Origin: an uncultured Dorea sp.
Lineage (GTDB): Bacteria; Bacillota; Clostridia; Lachnospirales; Lachnospiraceae
Length of the DNA: 58,228 nucleotides
NCBI GenBank assembly: GCA_947063855.1
Contig: CAMSTW010000011.1
Coordinates: 1 to 58,228 of the forward strand
Direction: 5' to 3'
Under the pieces are notes generated by a model. That model was not told the origin of the DNA. It searched no databases and worked only from the letters and a program-made list of their open reading frames with translations. A program made the translations under genes and the position numbers. Below are positions 25,473 to 34,061 of this stretch, in pieces (the first letter of the stretch is position 1; every line of letters starts with the position of its first letter).

Positions 25473-26381
25473 TTAACCTCCTATTTTTGTGTTCGCAAAC
25501 CCGGCCTCGACAAAAAGCCTGACGAAGGCTTCCATCTCTTCTTTGTCCGGTGCATGCAGATCTGTTCCCTTATATTCCATATCCAGCTTCGGATACTTGC
25601 CGCTTCCCGTATCATGATAGGGCAGCAGATTGATCTGAGGCGGATGAATATCATGTTCTTTAAGAAACGCTATGGTCTCCTTCATATTCTGTTCGTTTCC
25701 GTTCACTTCCCTGATCACCGGAATCCGGATGTAGATCCTCGCCCCGTCATGTGCAAGGCGGGTAAGATTCTCAAGAATCAGGCGATTGTCCGTTCCTATG
25801 TACTTCCTGTGAAGATCAGGATCCATCACCTTCACGTCATAGAGGAAGGTATCCACATAGGGCAGGATCATCTTAAGCTTCTCATACGGGACATACCCGC
25901 AGGTATCAATGGTAAGCGATATGCCCTGGCGGGAAAGTTCTTTCGCGGCCGCAAGGATATAGTCCATATCCATCGTCATGACCTCTCCACCGGAAAATGT
26001 CACTCCGCCGCCGGAATCCTCATAGAAGATCTGATCCTTCATGAGTTCCTTCACAAGCTCTTTCACCGTATATTCCCGGCCCACCATCTCGCGGATCCCC
26101 GCCGGACAGAAATTCTCACATCTGCCGCACAGGATACAGACTTCCCGGTCTGTCACCGGCTTTCCGTTCTTAAGTGTGACTGCCCGGCTTTTACAGGCGC
26201 GTACACAGGAGCCGCAGCCGGTGCATCTGTCCGGATCGTACTGGATCTCTCTTTCATATCTCTGGGTCTCCGGATTGTGGCACCACTCGCAGCTTAACGG
26301 ACAGCCCTTGAAGAAAACAGATGTGCGTATCCCGTCTCCGTCGTGGATGGAAAACTTCTGTATATTCGTGATGTTCTTCAT
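25473..26381 (-). CDS. glycyl radical enzyme activase for HypD
   Basis: 302 aa radical SAM activase. KGCPLSCEWCHNPE carries the SAM cluster cysteines (Cys27, 31, 34); the inserted ferredoxin-like part has CTGCGSCVRACK and CILCGRCENFC for two extra [4Fe-4S] clusters, as in PflA-like enzymes of the non-PFL type. GGGVTFSGGEV is the SAM-binding GGE motif. The start MKNITNIQKFSIHDGDG is chosen by family; the open frame extends upstream to a TTG. It is first in the activase-hypD operon. Confidence 0.92.
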   Translation of the reverse strand: MKNITNIQKFSIHDGDGIRTSVFFKGCPLSCEWCHNPETQRYEREIQYDPDRCTGCGSCVRACKSRAVTLKNGKPVTDREVCILCGRCENFCPAGIREMVGREYTVKELVKELMKDQIFYEDSGGGVTFSGGEVMTMDMDYILAAAKELSRQGISLTIDTCGYVPYEKLKMILPYVDTFLYDVKVMDPDLHRKYIGTDNRLILENLTRLAHDGARIYIRIPVIREVNGNEQNMKETIAFLKEHDIHPPQINLLPYHDTGSGKYPKLDMEYKGTDLHAPDKEEMEAFVRLFVEAGFANTKIGG

Positions 26382-26400
26382 CTGATCACACTGCCTTTCA

Positions 26401-26488
26401 TTCGGCAGACTGCCCGAAACCCTTCCACACAACCTGTGCCCCGGCAGAGACACACATTTTGCGCCGGGCAACCATTAAGCCTGCCGAA
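26401..26488 (-). promoter_or_regulatory. structured leader of the hypD operon
   Basis: In the ~150-nt leader, CTGCCGAA (26481-26488) pairs with TTCGGCAG (26401-26408), closing a loop that contains a second stem, GCCGGGC (26463-26469) with GCCCCGGC (26438-26445). This is a two-level structure. I do not recognise a known riboswitch. Confidence 0.4.
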
Positions 26489-26517
26489 AATCTCTCTCCT
26501 CTGATAACATTTAGACC

Positions 26518-26566
26518 ATAGTTTAGACTATAGTACAAATATAGCATCTCGTTATGATTTTGTCAA
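26518..26566 (-). promoter_or_regulatory. promoter and palindromic operator of the hypD operon
   Basis: Minus strand TTGACA (26561-26566), 17-bp spacer, TATATT (26538-26543). Just downstream of the -10 lies ATAGTTTAGACTAT (26518-26531), a 14-bp palindrome with a 4-base centre. An overlapping 12-bp direct repeat TTTAGAC(C/T)ATAG is also seen. A repressor bound there would block initiation; which regulator binds is unknown. Confidence 0.65.
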
Positions 26567-26611
26567 TATGGGATCAGCCAAATAATCGTTTAACAGATAA
26601 CATACTAAATA

Positions 26612-26673
26612 CAAAAACAGGACAGGCACTCCACAAATACTGTGAAATATCTGTCCTGTACTGTTTTCTTTTT
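26612..26673. terminator. bidirectional terminator
   Basis: ACAGGACAG (26617-26625) pairs with CTGTCCTGT (26651-26659). Plus strand: TTTTCTTTTT follows shortly after; minus strand: TTTTTGT follows. It probably terminates the DUF1848 gene, from which it is now separated by the element at 26685-26849. Confidence 0.65.
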
Positions 26674-26684
26674 CAGTCGCCTTT

Positions 26685-26849
26685 CTAGTATAACCCAACT
26701 TAATTAACCATACATTTCGGTGAGCATGCTTTTTCGAGAGTGCATGTGTAAAAACGTAGGTGTAGTGGGCTACATCGAGGCTTTTACACATGTGCTATCG
26801 GGAAAGCAGGCCAGCGAAATGTGCGGTTAATTAAGTTGGGTTATACTAG
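26685..26849. mobile_element. 165-bp palindromic MITE-like element
   Basis: The outer 35 bp on each side (26685-26719 and 26815-26849) are inverted repeats with two mismatches, beginning CTAGTATAACCCAACTTAAT. The interior is also self-complementary (GCATGTGTAAAA with TTTTACACATGTGC), so the whole element folds into one long hairpin. There is no coding capacity. CTAG is at both ends and may be a duplicated 4-bp target. It lies between the DUF1848 gene and its terminator. Confidence 0.75.
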
Positions 26850-26913
26850 TGTACTGCCTTAAATCTTTTTCTGCACTGCTTCTTACATATTGATAAACTT
26901 CATTGTGGGAATA

Positions 26914-27849
26914 TCAGAACATCCCCGGCAGATCAAACAACGAGATCTGCATATCCTTACCGGATATGCCATTCTGCTTTGTGATCACCTCATCCCCTCT
27001 AAGATGCCCCACAAGCAGAGGGGACTCCGGATCATGCTGCTGGTACTTGCTTCTTGCATTCTCCGGACTTCCCGTCGCATAACAGTATCTGCAGCCGTGG
27101 ATACAGGTATGGTAGGTGCCGATATCCACACTCTCCACACAATGGCATTCCTTGCGCTGTCCCGTATCTCTCCTGAGATCCAGCTTGTACCCAATCAGGC
27201 TGCCGATCTTCGCCTTGTCAATACATGCGCTGTGTCCGATGCCGAACCGCTCAAGATTCACCCTCTCCGCACAGGTATAGAGAGGCACCTGGTACTCCAT
27301 GGCAATCTTACCAAGCCCGCCGGCAAGCTTCAGGATATCCTCCTCGCCAAGCTCCGGATACGGGCAGTTCTTATAAGCATCGACAAAACTGATAATGCAC
27401 CGGGACGCAGCCCCCCTAAGCCATCTGCACATCATCTCAAACTGCTCCAGATGATAGGAGACGGAATACTTCTTCGTCAGAAGAATCGGATCAAACCGCC
27501 AGTCCATGCGCTCTTTTCCCAGACGCTCGCTCATCATCAGAAAGGTCGCCATAACGTCTGCCGTACAGGGTATATCCGGCTCGATATCTTCCTCATAGTC
27601 CGTGATCGTCACCTGAAAATAATACTCATACCCCATATCCGCGATCTCTCTCAGATACGGAAGCAGCGGCGCCGGGTTCTTCGTCCAGAACACGATACAG
27701 TCCACCGTCTCCGGCGACAGGAAGATACGCTTGACCTTCTTGCGGTTATACGGATTGGGAACCAGCACTTCCCCGGCCCTTAAACGGTTCACGAACCACT
27801 CCGGGTACAATGCCGGAATATCTGTTCTTCTGCTCGCACTGATAATCAT
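26914..27849 (-). CDS. DUF1848 protein (radical SAM / photolyase-like, Fe-S cysteines at C terminus)
   Basis: 311 aa. The N terminus IISASRRTDIPALYPEWF, the VFWTKNPAPL strand and the C-terminal cysteine cluster (KECHCVESVDIG, CIHGCRYCYATG) are characteristic of DUF1848. The CxxxCxxC in the last third resembles a radical-SAM or similar Fe-S site, in an unusual C-terminal place. Function unknown. It lies alone, upstream of the palindromic element. Confidence 0.85.
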   Translation of the reverse strand: MIISASRRTDIPALYPEWFVNRLRAGEVLVPNPYNRKKVKRIFLSPETVDCIVFWTKNPAPLLPYLREIADMGYEYYFQVTITDYEEDIEPDIPCTADVMATFLMMSERLGKERMDWRFDPILLTKKYSVSYHLEQFEMMCRWLRGAASRCIISFVDAYKNCPYPELGEEDILKLAGGLGKIAMEYQVPLYTCAERVNLERFGIGHSACIDKAKIGSLIGYKLDLRRDTGQRKECHCVESVDIGTYHTCIHGCRYCYATGSPENARSKYQQHDPESPLLVGHLRGDEVITKQNGISGKDMQISLFDLPGMF

Positions 27850-28020
27850 CTCTCATCCGTCCTTCTTAACTCTGCCGCTTAAAATCCTGCGCCCGTTCCG
27901 CTCTAATGCTCCATCCGGTCAGAAACCGAAGTCCCGAACTGTCTGTTTCGCACCACTGCGTCGATATAATCCCTGGTATAATCCCAGCATTAACCTCGAA
28001 ATAATCGTCCCCCAAAAACA

Positions 28021-28572
28021 TCAGGCGCGGTCACCGTCGCCAAAATTCTTTTCGATCAACCTGCAGTATTCCTCATAGGCCTTTGCGCCTTCAAAAGGCG
28101 CGCGCAGAACATCTCTGATCCCCTTATAGTACCACCCGATGATGTGCTTGTCCTTCATGCGGAATCTGTTCCACAGCTCCTCTCCTATGACCGGATAGTC
28201 CCTGTCAATATCCCGCATATTCGAAAGCTTGTCCGCAAGCCCGATCATCTGCACATCCCTTGGCGCGTTCCTCAGATGCTCGATCGTGCTTCTCTTCCTG
28301 TCCATCCAGCACTTGGACTTGTCTTCGCTCTCCTGGGCCACGATCCTCGCCACTCTCTCCGAAAACTCCTGTGCCAGTATCCTCTGTGTTACCCCTTCAC
28401 AGTCTTCGATGGTATCATGAAGCACCGCCGCACTGATCACCTCCTCATCTCCCGTCATCGTCGCAACGATATCCTTCACCTCCACCGGATGAACGATATA
28501 AGGACGCTTCGTCCCCTTCCTGAACTGCCCTTCGTGTGCCTTGAATGCGAATTCGACCGCTCTGTCAACCAT
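28021..28572 (-). CDS. HD-domain SpoT/Mesh1-like (p)ppGpp hydrolase family protein
   Basis: 183 aa. His in FKAHEGQFRKG, YIVHPVEV, the HD pair in AAVLHDTIEDC and ADKLSNMRDID form the metal-dependent HD core shared with the hydrolase half of RelA/SpoT and with small alarmone hydrolases. No synthetase or ACT domain. The start MVDRAVEF (28572) has GAGAGG at 7 nt; an earlier ATG (28599) overlaps the end of the RND gene. Activity on (p)ppGpp is likely but other nucleotides are possible. Confidence 0.8.
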   Translation of the reverse strand: MVDRAVEFAFKAHEGQFRKGTKRPYIVHPVEVKDIVATMTGDEEVISAAVLHDTIEDCEGVTQRILAQEFSERVARIVAQESEDKSKCWMDRKRSTIEHLRNAPRDVQMIGLADKLSNMRDIDRDYPVIGEELWNRFRMKDKHIIGWYYKGIRDVLRAPFEGAKAYEEYCRLIEKNFGDGDRA

Positions 28573-28594
28573 ACTCTTACCTCTCTTAACATCA

Positions 28595-31500
28595 CTACTC
28601 ATCAAACAGGTTCTCTTCCTCCTCGATCCCTTCACGAAGTCTCGCTTTCTCTTTTTTATGGAATAAGTTAAATATACAAGGAACGACGACCAAAGTCAAT
28701 ATAGTTCCGTATATCAATCCTCCAATTGTAACAATTGCCATCGGCTGGACCATATCCGCGCCCATACCGACGCCGATCGCCATGGTGGACAGACCAAGGA
28801 TCGTAGTAAGCGCCGTCATGATAATGGGCCTAAGCCTGGTCACACCCGCCTCCACAAGCGCTTCCTTCTGCTCCATTCCATTTTCAATCAGCTGATTCGC
28901 ATAGTCGATAAATACAATTCCGTTATTTACAATGATACCTGACAGCATGACGAACCCGATCATGGCGATCACGCTGACCGGCAAATCCGCGATATAGAGC
29001 GCCAGAAGTCCCCCGGTAAATGCAAGCGGTACGGTAAACATCACGATAAACGGCGAACGTAAGGACTGGAACTGCGCCACCATGATCAGATACATGAACA
29101 CAAGGGCAAGGGCAAGCATCTTGAACAGCTCGATCATAGCCTCCATGATGGTCTCATCTTCACCGGTCATCTTGATCTCATACCCCTCCGGGACGCTTAA
29201 GCCCCCAAGCGCCTTCTTGACCCGGCTGCTCACCAGACCTATATTATCGCCGTCCTTGATCCCGGCGGTCACAGACATAAAACGTCTCTGATCCTTACGG
29301 CTGATCGCCTGCAGGCCGGATGCGTCCTCGAAAGACGCGATATCCGCAAGCTTCACATCCTCCTTCGTGCCGTCCTGTTTTGTCGCTGTGACCGTCATAC
29401 TGCGGATATCCTCACGGGTCAGACTTTCATTTGCGCCATCCAGTACATAGACGTCATATTCATCCGTATCTGTGGACAGCGTCGTCGCTGTCTGCGCCGC
29501 CGCAAGCTTCCCATAGAGTTCCTGATACACCTGGGCAACCGTAAGGCTGTGCTTTGCAGCCTTCGCCTTATCCACAATAACGCGCAGCTCTTCTTTATTA
29601 TCCTCCGTCCCGTCCGATACCTCCTGGGTTCCCTTGACTCCTTCCACAATCTTCTTGACATCCCCCGCAATCTTCTGCAGACGGTCCAGATCCTTTCCCT
29701 TGATCTGGATATTGATACCAGAGCTTCCAAGGGCGCTCATATCCATATTGGACATGTTGACCGTCAGTTCTCCGTCAAGATCCTCTGTAACCTTCTCAAT
29801 CTCTTTCTTAAGCCGGTCATTGCTCATGGACGGGTTCTCCTTCGTCGTCGCGTAGAAGGAAATACTGTTGGTCTCCGCCTGTCCGCCGCCCATCATGGAC
29901 GCCGACGCCACCAGTCCGCCTACATCCTCGATATCTTCCAGCTTCCCTACTCTGTCCATCACCTCGTCCGCAATCTTTGCAGTCTCCTCAAGGCTTGTTC
30001 CCTTCTCTGTCTCAAGGTCCATACTGATCTGAGTGCTCTCCATGTCCGGCATAAACTGCGTCCCCCTGCCAAGCTCCAGGGCAATGCTTCCCACAAACAA
30101 TAACAGCGCCCCCGCAAGTACAAGAATCTTATGATTCAGCGCAGCACGAAGCACCTTGCCGTATCTTTCCTTTATCTTTATGAAAAATCTTGACTCTTTG
30201 TTCTCCGTCTTCTTAAGCAGCCCCGCCGACATCATCGGAACCAGCGTCAGGGCTACGATCAGGCTGGCAAGCAGAGAATAGGCAATCGTCAGTCCCATAT
30301 CCACGAAGAGCTGTCTCGTAACACCTGAGGTAAATACGATCGGAAGGAACACACATACCGTCGTAAGCGTGGACGCCGCGATGGCGCCTCCTACCTGTCT
30401 TGCCCCCTCAATGGCCGCTTCCTTCGCAGAAGCGCCCTCTTCATTACGCATACGGTAGATATTCTCAATCACAACGATGGAATTATCCACCAGCATCCCA
30501 ACCCCCAGCGCCAGTCCCGACAGGGAGATGATGTTAAGGGTAACCCCTGAGAAATACATGGCAACCAGCGCCGTCATAATACTGATGGGGATGGAACAGG
30601 CGATGACAAACGTCGGCCGGATGCTCTTTAAGAACACCAGCAGGATAATGACCGCCAGCACTGCCCCATAGATCAGATTATCCAGTACGGAATTGACAAT
30701 CAGGTCGATATAGACTCCCTGATCCATCAGGACGACCGTGTCAATATCCTTATTATCCTTTTTCACCTTTTTCAGTCTGTCAAGCACCCGGTCGCTCACA
30801 TCACCGGTGGAATACCCCGTCTGCTTCTGAATCATCAGCATAACGCCCGCGTTGCCGTTGATCTTGGCATAGGTCTCATCCGCATTATTCTCAAGCTCCA
30901 CGCTCGCCACATCCGATAATTTTACAGGATCTATCCCTTCCATATCAATCAGAACCAGATCCCTTAATTCCCCGATGTTCCTGAACTTCTCGCCCACACG
31001 TACCAGATAATCAATTCCTTCCTCCTTCACATAACCGGCAGGCATACTGAAATTCTCCGCCGTCAGGATAGTCTTCACCATATCTGCCGTCAGCAGGTTA
31101 CTCATATCCGCTCCTGCGGACGCTTCCTCCATGGCCGACTCCATCTGGGCTTCCTGCATCTTAAGCGCCGACTCTCCCGCCGCAAGCTGTGCCGTTCCTT
31201 CTCCGATGCCGACTGCCGCCGCAAGCTGCGCGGAAGCAAACTGCCCCCTGGCCTGCGCAAGCGTCATGGCGCCTTCATTCACCTGCTGCTGTATAGCCTG
31301 TAACTGGTCTTTTCCTGCCTTCAGCTGATTCTGCCCTTCCAAAAGAGCCGCTTCCTGCTGTTCCAACTGCTGGATCGCTGCCGTAAGAGCCGCACGCGCC
31401 GTCTCATACACTCCGTCGCCTACAACTGCCTCAAGCTCAGAAAGCCTCGCCTCAAGCTCTGCCTTCTGCTCTTCGGTAAGCCCCAGGTCCGGTAATTCGA

Positions 31501-32425
31501 GCGTACCCTTGACCTCGTCATATTCCGCCTTCTGTGCGTCAAGCTGGGTAAGCTTCGCCTGCATCTCTGCCTTGCCCGCCTGAATCAGCGCCATGTTCTG
31601 CTGAAGCTGCGTGTCCGCTACATTAAGCTCCGCCAGCTTCTCCGTGATCTCCAGCTGTGCCTGCTTAATCTCTTCGCTCTTCATGGAGATCTGTGCTTCC
31701 GCCTCAGACAGACCGGCGGACGCCTGCGCCTTTCCGGCTTCCAGCGCCGCCTTCCCGCTTTCCACCTGTGCCTTCGCTTCGTTAAGCGCGCTCTTGGCGT
31801 CGTTCACCTTCTTCTCCATCTCTGCCTTGATCTCGTCGTTAAGCTCGGTGACCTTCTCTTCGCTGACCGTGATCTCCACAGTCTCTTCGATGCTTCCCGT
31901 CACCGTGACAGACGCCACGCCCTCCACACTCTCAACCTCGGGGATAACCTCATTCTCTATGGTCTTGCTTGTGGCAGACGCATCCTCTCCCCTGGCGCTG
32001 ACTGCCGCGACCAGTACAGGCATCATGTCCGGGTTCAGCTTCATTATGATCGGGTTCGCGACCCCCTCCGGCCAGAAGCCCTGGATCTGATCCAGGCTCT
32101 CCCGCATCTCGATGGTGACGGAATCCATATTCGCCGTCTGGTCGAACTCCAGAACCACTGTGGAGGCATTTTCATTGGAAATGGACTGGACCGTCTTGAT
32201 ATTGCTGACTGTAGCCATGGTCTGCTCCACAGGCTTCGTCACAATCTCTTCTACTTCCTCGGGGCTTGCGCCTATGTATGTGGTCATAACGATGGCGTAA
32301 GGGAGATTCATGCTTGGCAGAAGATCGACAGTCATACTGCCAAAGGAGACTACTCCCAGGATGATGATGAGCACTACGCCTACTACTACGGTGTAAGGCT
32401 TCTTGACGCTGAATTTTGATAGCAT
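28595..32425 (-). CDS. RND-superfamily transporter with ~260-residue coiled-coil insertion
   Basis: 1276 aa. AcrB/HAE-type architecture: first helix at 13-33, porter domain starting MNLPYAIVMTTYIGASPEEVE, helices 2-6 with GLALGVGMLVDNSIVVIENI, a second periplasmic-type half and helices 8-12 with GFVMLSGIIVNNGIVFIDYA. Between about residues 195 and 450 is a heptad-rich Ala/Glu/Gln/Lys coiled coil absent from Gram-negative RND pumps. This looks like the coiled coils of YhgE/Pip-type membrane proteins. No adaptor gene or outer-membrane channel is nearby. It probably acts in lipid or drug export across the single membrane. Confidence 0.88.
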   Translation of the reverse strand: MLSKFSVKKPYTVVVGVVLIIILGVVSFGSMTVDLLPSMNLPYAIVMTTYIGASPEEVEEIVTKPVEQTMATVSNIKTVQSISNENASTVVLEFDQTANMDSVTIEMRESLDQIQGFWPEGVANPIIMKLNPDMMPVLVAAVSARGEDASATSKTIENEVIPEVESVEGVASVTVTGSIEETVEITVSEEKVTELNDEIKAEMEKKVNDAKSALNEAKAQVESGKAALEAGKAQASAGLSEAEAQISMKSEEIKQAQLEITEKLAELNVADTQLQQNMALIQAGKAEMQAKLTQLDAQKAEYDEVKGTLELPDLGLTEEQKAELEARLSELEAVVGDGVYETARAALTAAIQQLEQQEAALLEGQNQLKAGKDQLQAIQQQVNEGAMTLAQARGQFASAQLAAAVGIGEGTAQLAAGESALKMQEAQMESAMEEASAGADMSNLLTADMVKTILTAENFSMPAGYVKEEGIDYLVRVGEKFRNIGELRDLVLIDMEGIDPVKLSDVASVELENNADETYAKINGNAGVMLMIQKQTGYSTGDVSDRVLDRLKKVKKDNKDIDTVVLMDQGVYIDLIVNSVLDNLIYGAVLAVIILLVFLKSIRPTFVIACSIPISIMTALVAMYFSGVTLNIISLSGLALGVGMLVDNSIVVIENIYRMRNEEGASAKEAAIEGARQVGGAIAASTLTTVCVFLPIVFTSGVTRQLFVDMGLTIAYSLLASLIVALTLVPMMSAGLLKKTENKESRFFIKIKERYGKVLRAALNHKILVLAGALLLFVGSIALELGRGTQFMPDMESTQISMDLETEKGTSLEETAKIADEVMDRVGKLEDIEDVGGLVASASMMGGGQAETNSISFYATTKENPSMSNDRLKKEIEKVTEDLDGELTVNMSNMDMSALGSSGINIQIKGKDLDRLQKIAGDVKKIVEGVKGTQEVSDGTEDNKEELRVIVDKAKAAKHSLTVAQVYQELYGKLAAAQTATTLSTDTDEYDVYVLDGANESLTREDIRSMTVTATKQDGTKEDVKLADIASFEDASGLQAISRKDQRRFMSVTAGIKDGDNIGLVSSRVKKALGGLSVPEGYEIKMTGEDETIMEAMIELFKMLALALVFMYLIMVAQFQSLRSPFIVMFTVPLAFTGGLLALYIADLPVSVIAMIGFVMLSGIIVNNGIVFIDYANQLIENGMEQKEALVEAGVTRLRPIIMTALTTILGLSTMAIGVGMGADMVQPMAIVTIGGLIYGTILTLVVVPCIFNLFHKKEKARLREGIEEEENLFDE

Positions 32426-32466
32426 GTACAGGACCTCTTTCTGTGTAAATAATTGAATGCTTGTAA

Positions 32467-32526
32467 GATTTACATATTATTGTAAAATAATATGTAAATC
32501 ATAACACCAGAGACTTTAAATGGCAA
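32467..32526 (-). promoter_or_regulatory. promoter with 34-bp perfect palindromic operator of the RND gene
   Basis: Minus strand TTGCCA (32521-32526), 17-bp spacer, TATGAT (32498-32503). Overlapping and following the -10 is GATTTACATATTATT (32467-32481), GTAA, AATAATATGTAAATC (32486-32500), a perfect inverted repeat with 15-bp arms. This is typical of a repressor site for TetR/MarR/PadR-type regulators. Confidence 0.65.
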
Positions 32527-32638
32527 GAATTCTGGAGTATAATGGTGGCGTAGTGTTTTGATTTAATAGATATTTTATAAACATTTTCTAAATCATACTC
32601 GTCAATATTTTACTGTCTAAATGGAGCATTAATCTGAC

Positions 32639-33373
32639 ATGGAAAAAAAGAATGTACTGATCACAGGCGCTTCCCGCGGAATCGGGAGAAGCATCGCGTT
32701 AAAATTTGCGGCAGAAGGATATCATGTGTTTCTTAACTGCCGCGCGTCACTGGATAAGCTGAACGAGGTTAAGACTGTCATTGAGAAAGAATATCATACT
32801 TCCTGCGGGATCGTTACGGGAGATGTGGGGGATCCCCGGGATGTTTCCGGCATCTTTGAGCAGATTCACCGCTCCTGCGGCTGTCTGGATGTTCTGGTGA
32901 ATAATGCGGGGATCTCGTATATCGGGCTTTTGATGGACATGAGGGACGATGAATGGAGACGCGTGATCGACACCAATCTGTCTTCGGTCTTCTACTGCTG
33001 CCGCGCCGCGATCCCTCCCATGATATCAAGGAGATCCGGGCGGATCATCAATATCTCTTCCATGTGGGGGAATGCAGGGGCCTCCTGCGAAGCCGCTTAC
33101 TCCGCTTCCAAGGCAGGGGTGAACGGACTTACCAGGGCGTTAGCCAAGGAACTGGCGCCAAGTAATATCCAGGTGAATGCCATCGCATGCGGGGTGATTG
33201 ATACGGATATGAACCGACAGTTGTCAGAGGATGAGAGACAGGCTCTGGAAGACGCGATTCCGGCGGGGAGATATGGGACAACAGACGAGGTTGCACAGGT
33301 CGTGTGGGATGCTGCGCATGCTCCGGCATACTTGACAGGGCAGGTGATTGGAGTGGACGGGGGATATCTGTGA
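32639..33373 (+). CDS. SDR-family oxidoreductase (FabG-like; possible EF-P 5-aminopentanone reductase)
   Basis: 244 aa classical short-chain dehydrogenase. TGASRGIGRSI (cofactor), NNAG, Ser-Tyr-Lys active site (ISSMWGN ... AAYSASKAG) and a C-terminal GQVIGVDGGYL. FabG-like enzymes reduce 3-oxoacyl-ACP; close relatives in Bacilli/Clostridia (YmfI) reduce the aminopentanone on elongation factor P. It stands alone, far from any fab or efp gene, so the substrate is open. Confidence 0.85.
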   Translation: MEKKNVLITGASRGIGRSIALKFAAEGYHVFLNCRASLDKLNEVKTVIEKEYHTSCGIVTGDVGDPRDVSGIFEQIHRSCGCLDVLVNNAGISYIGLLMDMRDDEWRRVIDTNLSSVFYCCRAAIPPMISRRSGRIINISSMWGNAGASCEAAYSASKAGVNGLTRALAKELAPSNIQVNAIACGVIDTDMNRQLSEDERQALEDAIPAGRYGTTDEVAQVVWDAAHAPAYLTGQVIGVDGGYL

Positions 33374-33386
33374 TAGTGCAGACAGC

Positions 33387-33400
33387 ACACTAATACAGCA
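33387..33400. repeat. 14-bp element-end-like sequence at the ptuB 3' end
   Basis: ACACTAATACAGCA is identical to the reverse complement of bases 8-21 and resembles the end ACACTAGTACAGCG of the element at 39471. The TAG stop of the ptuB-like gene lies within it. It may be a footprint, or chance. Confidence 0.3.
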
Positions 33401-34061
33401 TATCTTCCAGACAATCCGTGATTGCCTTGCAATAAGGCACATAGCCCCCATTATCCATATTCGAATAGTATTCAATAAAGCTTCTTATATCTTCATCCGT
33501 ATACTCTTCTTCATCGAATACTTCTGAACTCTCGATTGCCTGTCGCCTATTCCGTTCCAGATGATAACTATCCAAACCCAAATTCGTTATCATTTGCTGT
33601 GCAATATTGGATGTCTCCCTTCCTCTGACACCATGAATCCTGCCATCGGGAGAATAATGGAACATCTTTTCTACCTCTATATCCGTTGGCGAAATCATAT
33701 CCTCTCTCCACCAGTTAAGTTTTCTGTGACCACAATGCTCATCAGATACAATAATACTTCCTTCCCCATTACAAGAGGCTAATAGATTATCATATTCCAA
33801 ATCCATATCCAAAAACTTTTCTTTCGGCCAAAAATGCTCTATATGAGCAGTATTGCATGTTATCCTGTTCATACAATAACAGCAAATCTGCCCTTGCTCT
33901 TTTACAAGTTGATGGCGCAATCTTTTCCTCCTCTTATACCCTTCATCATCATTTGTAGAAAAATCCTCTTTATATTGAGCCTTTCTATGATTCGTCTCTT
34001 CAAAATCCGTTTTCCAGACCTCAAACCATGTCGGTGACATCTGCTTCGTTATTCTTTTCAC
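33390..34061 (-). CDS. HNH nuclease, PtuB / TIGR02646-like (Septu defence)
   Basis: 223 aa. N-terminal MKRITKQMSPTWFEVWK, a CCYCMNRI zinc knuckle, IEHFWPKEKFLDMDLEYDNL (HNH histidine and asparagine) and CNGEG ... HCGHRKL match the TIGR02646 HNH family, the nuclease half of Septu and of some retron systems. GTG at 34061 is chosen: AAGAGG is 8 nt upstream and the family motif begins there. It overlaps the ATPase gene by 41 nt. It degrades nucleic acid in related systems. AT-richer than its neighbours. Confidence 0.8.
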   Translation of the reverse strand: MKRITKQMSPTWFEVWKTDFEETNHRKAQYKEDFSTNDDEGYKRRKRLRHQLVKEQGQICCYCMNRITCNTAHIEHFWPKEKFLDMDLEYDNLLASCNGEGSIIVSDEHCGHRKLNWWREDMISPTDIEVEKMFHYSPDGRIHGVRGRETSNIAQQMITNLGLDSYHLERNRRQAIESSEVFDEEEYTDEDIRSFIEYYSNMDNGGYVPYCKAITDCLEDMLY

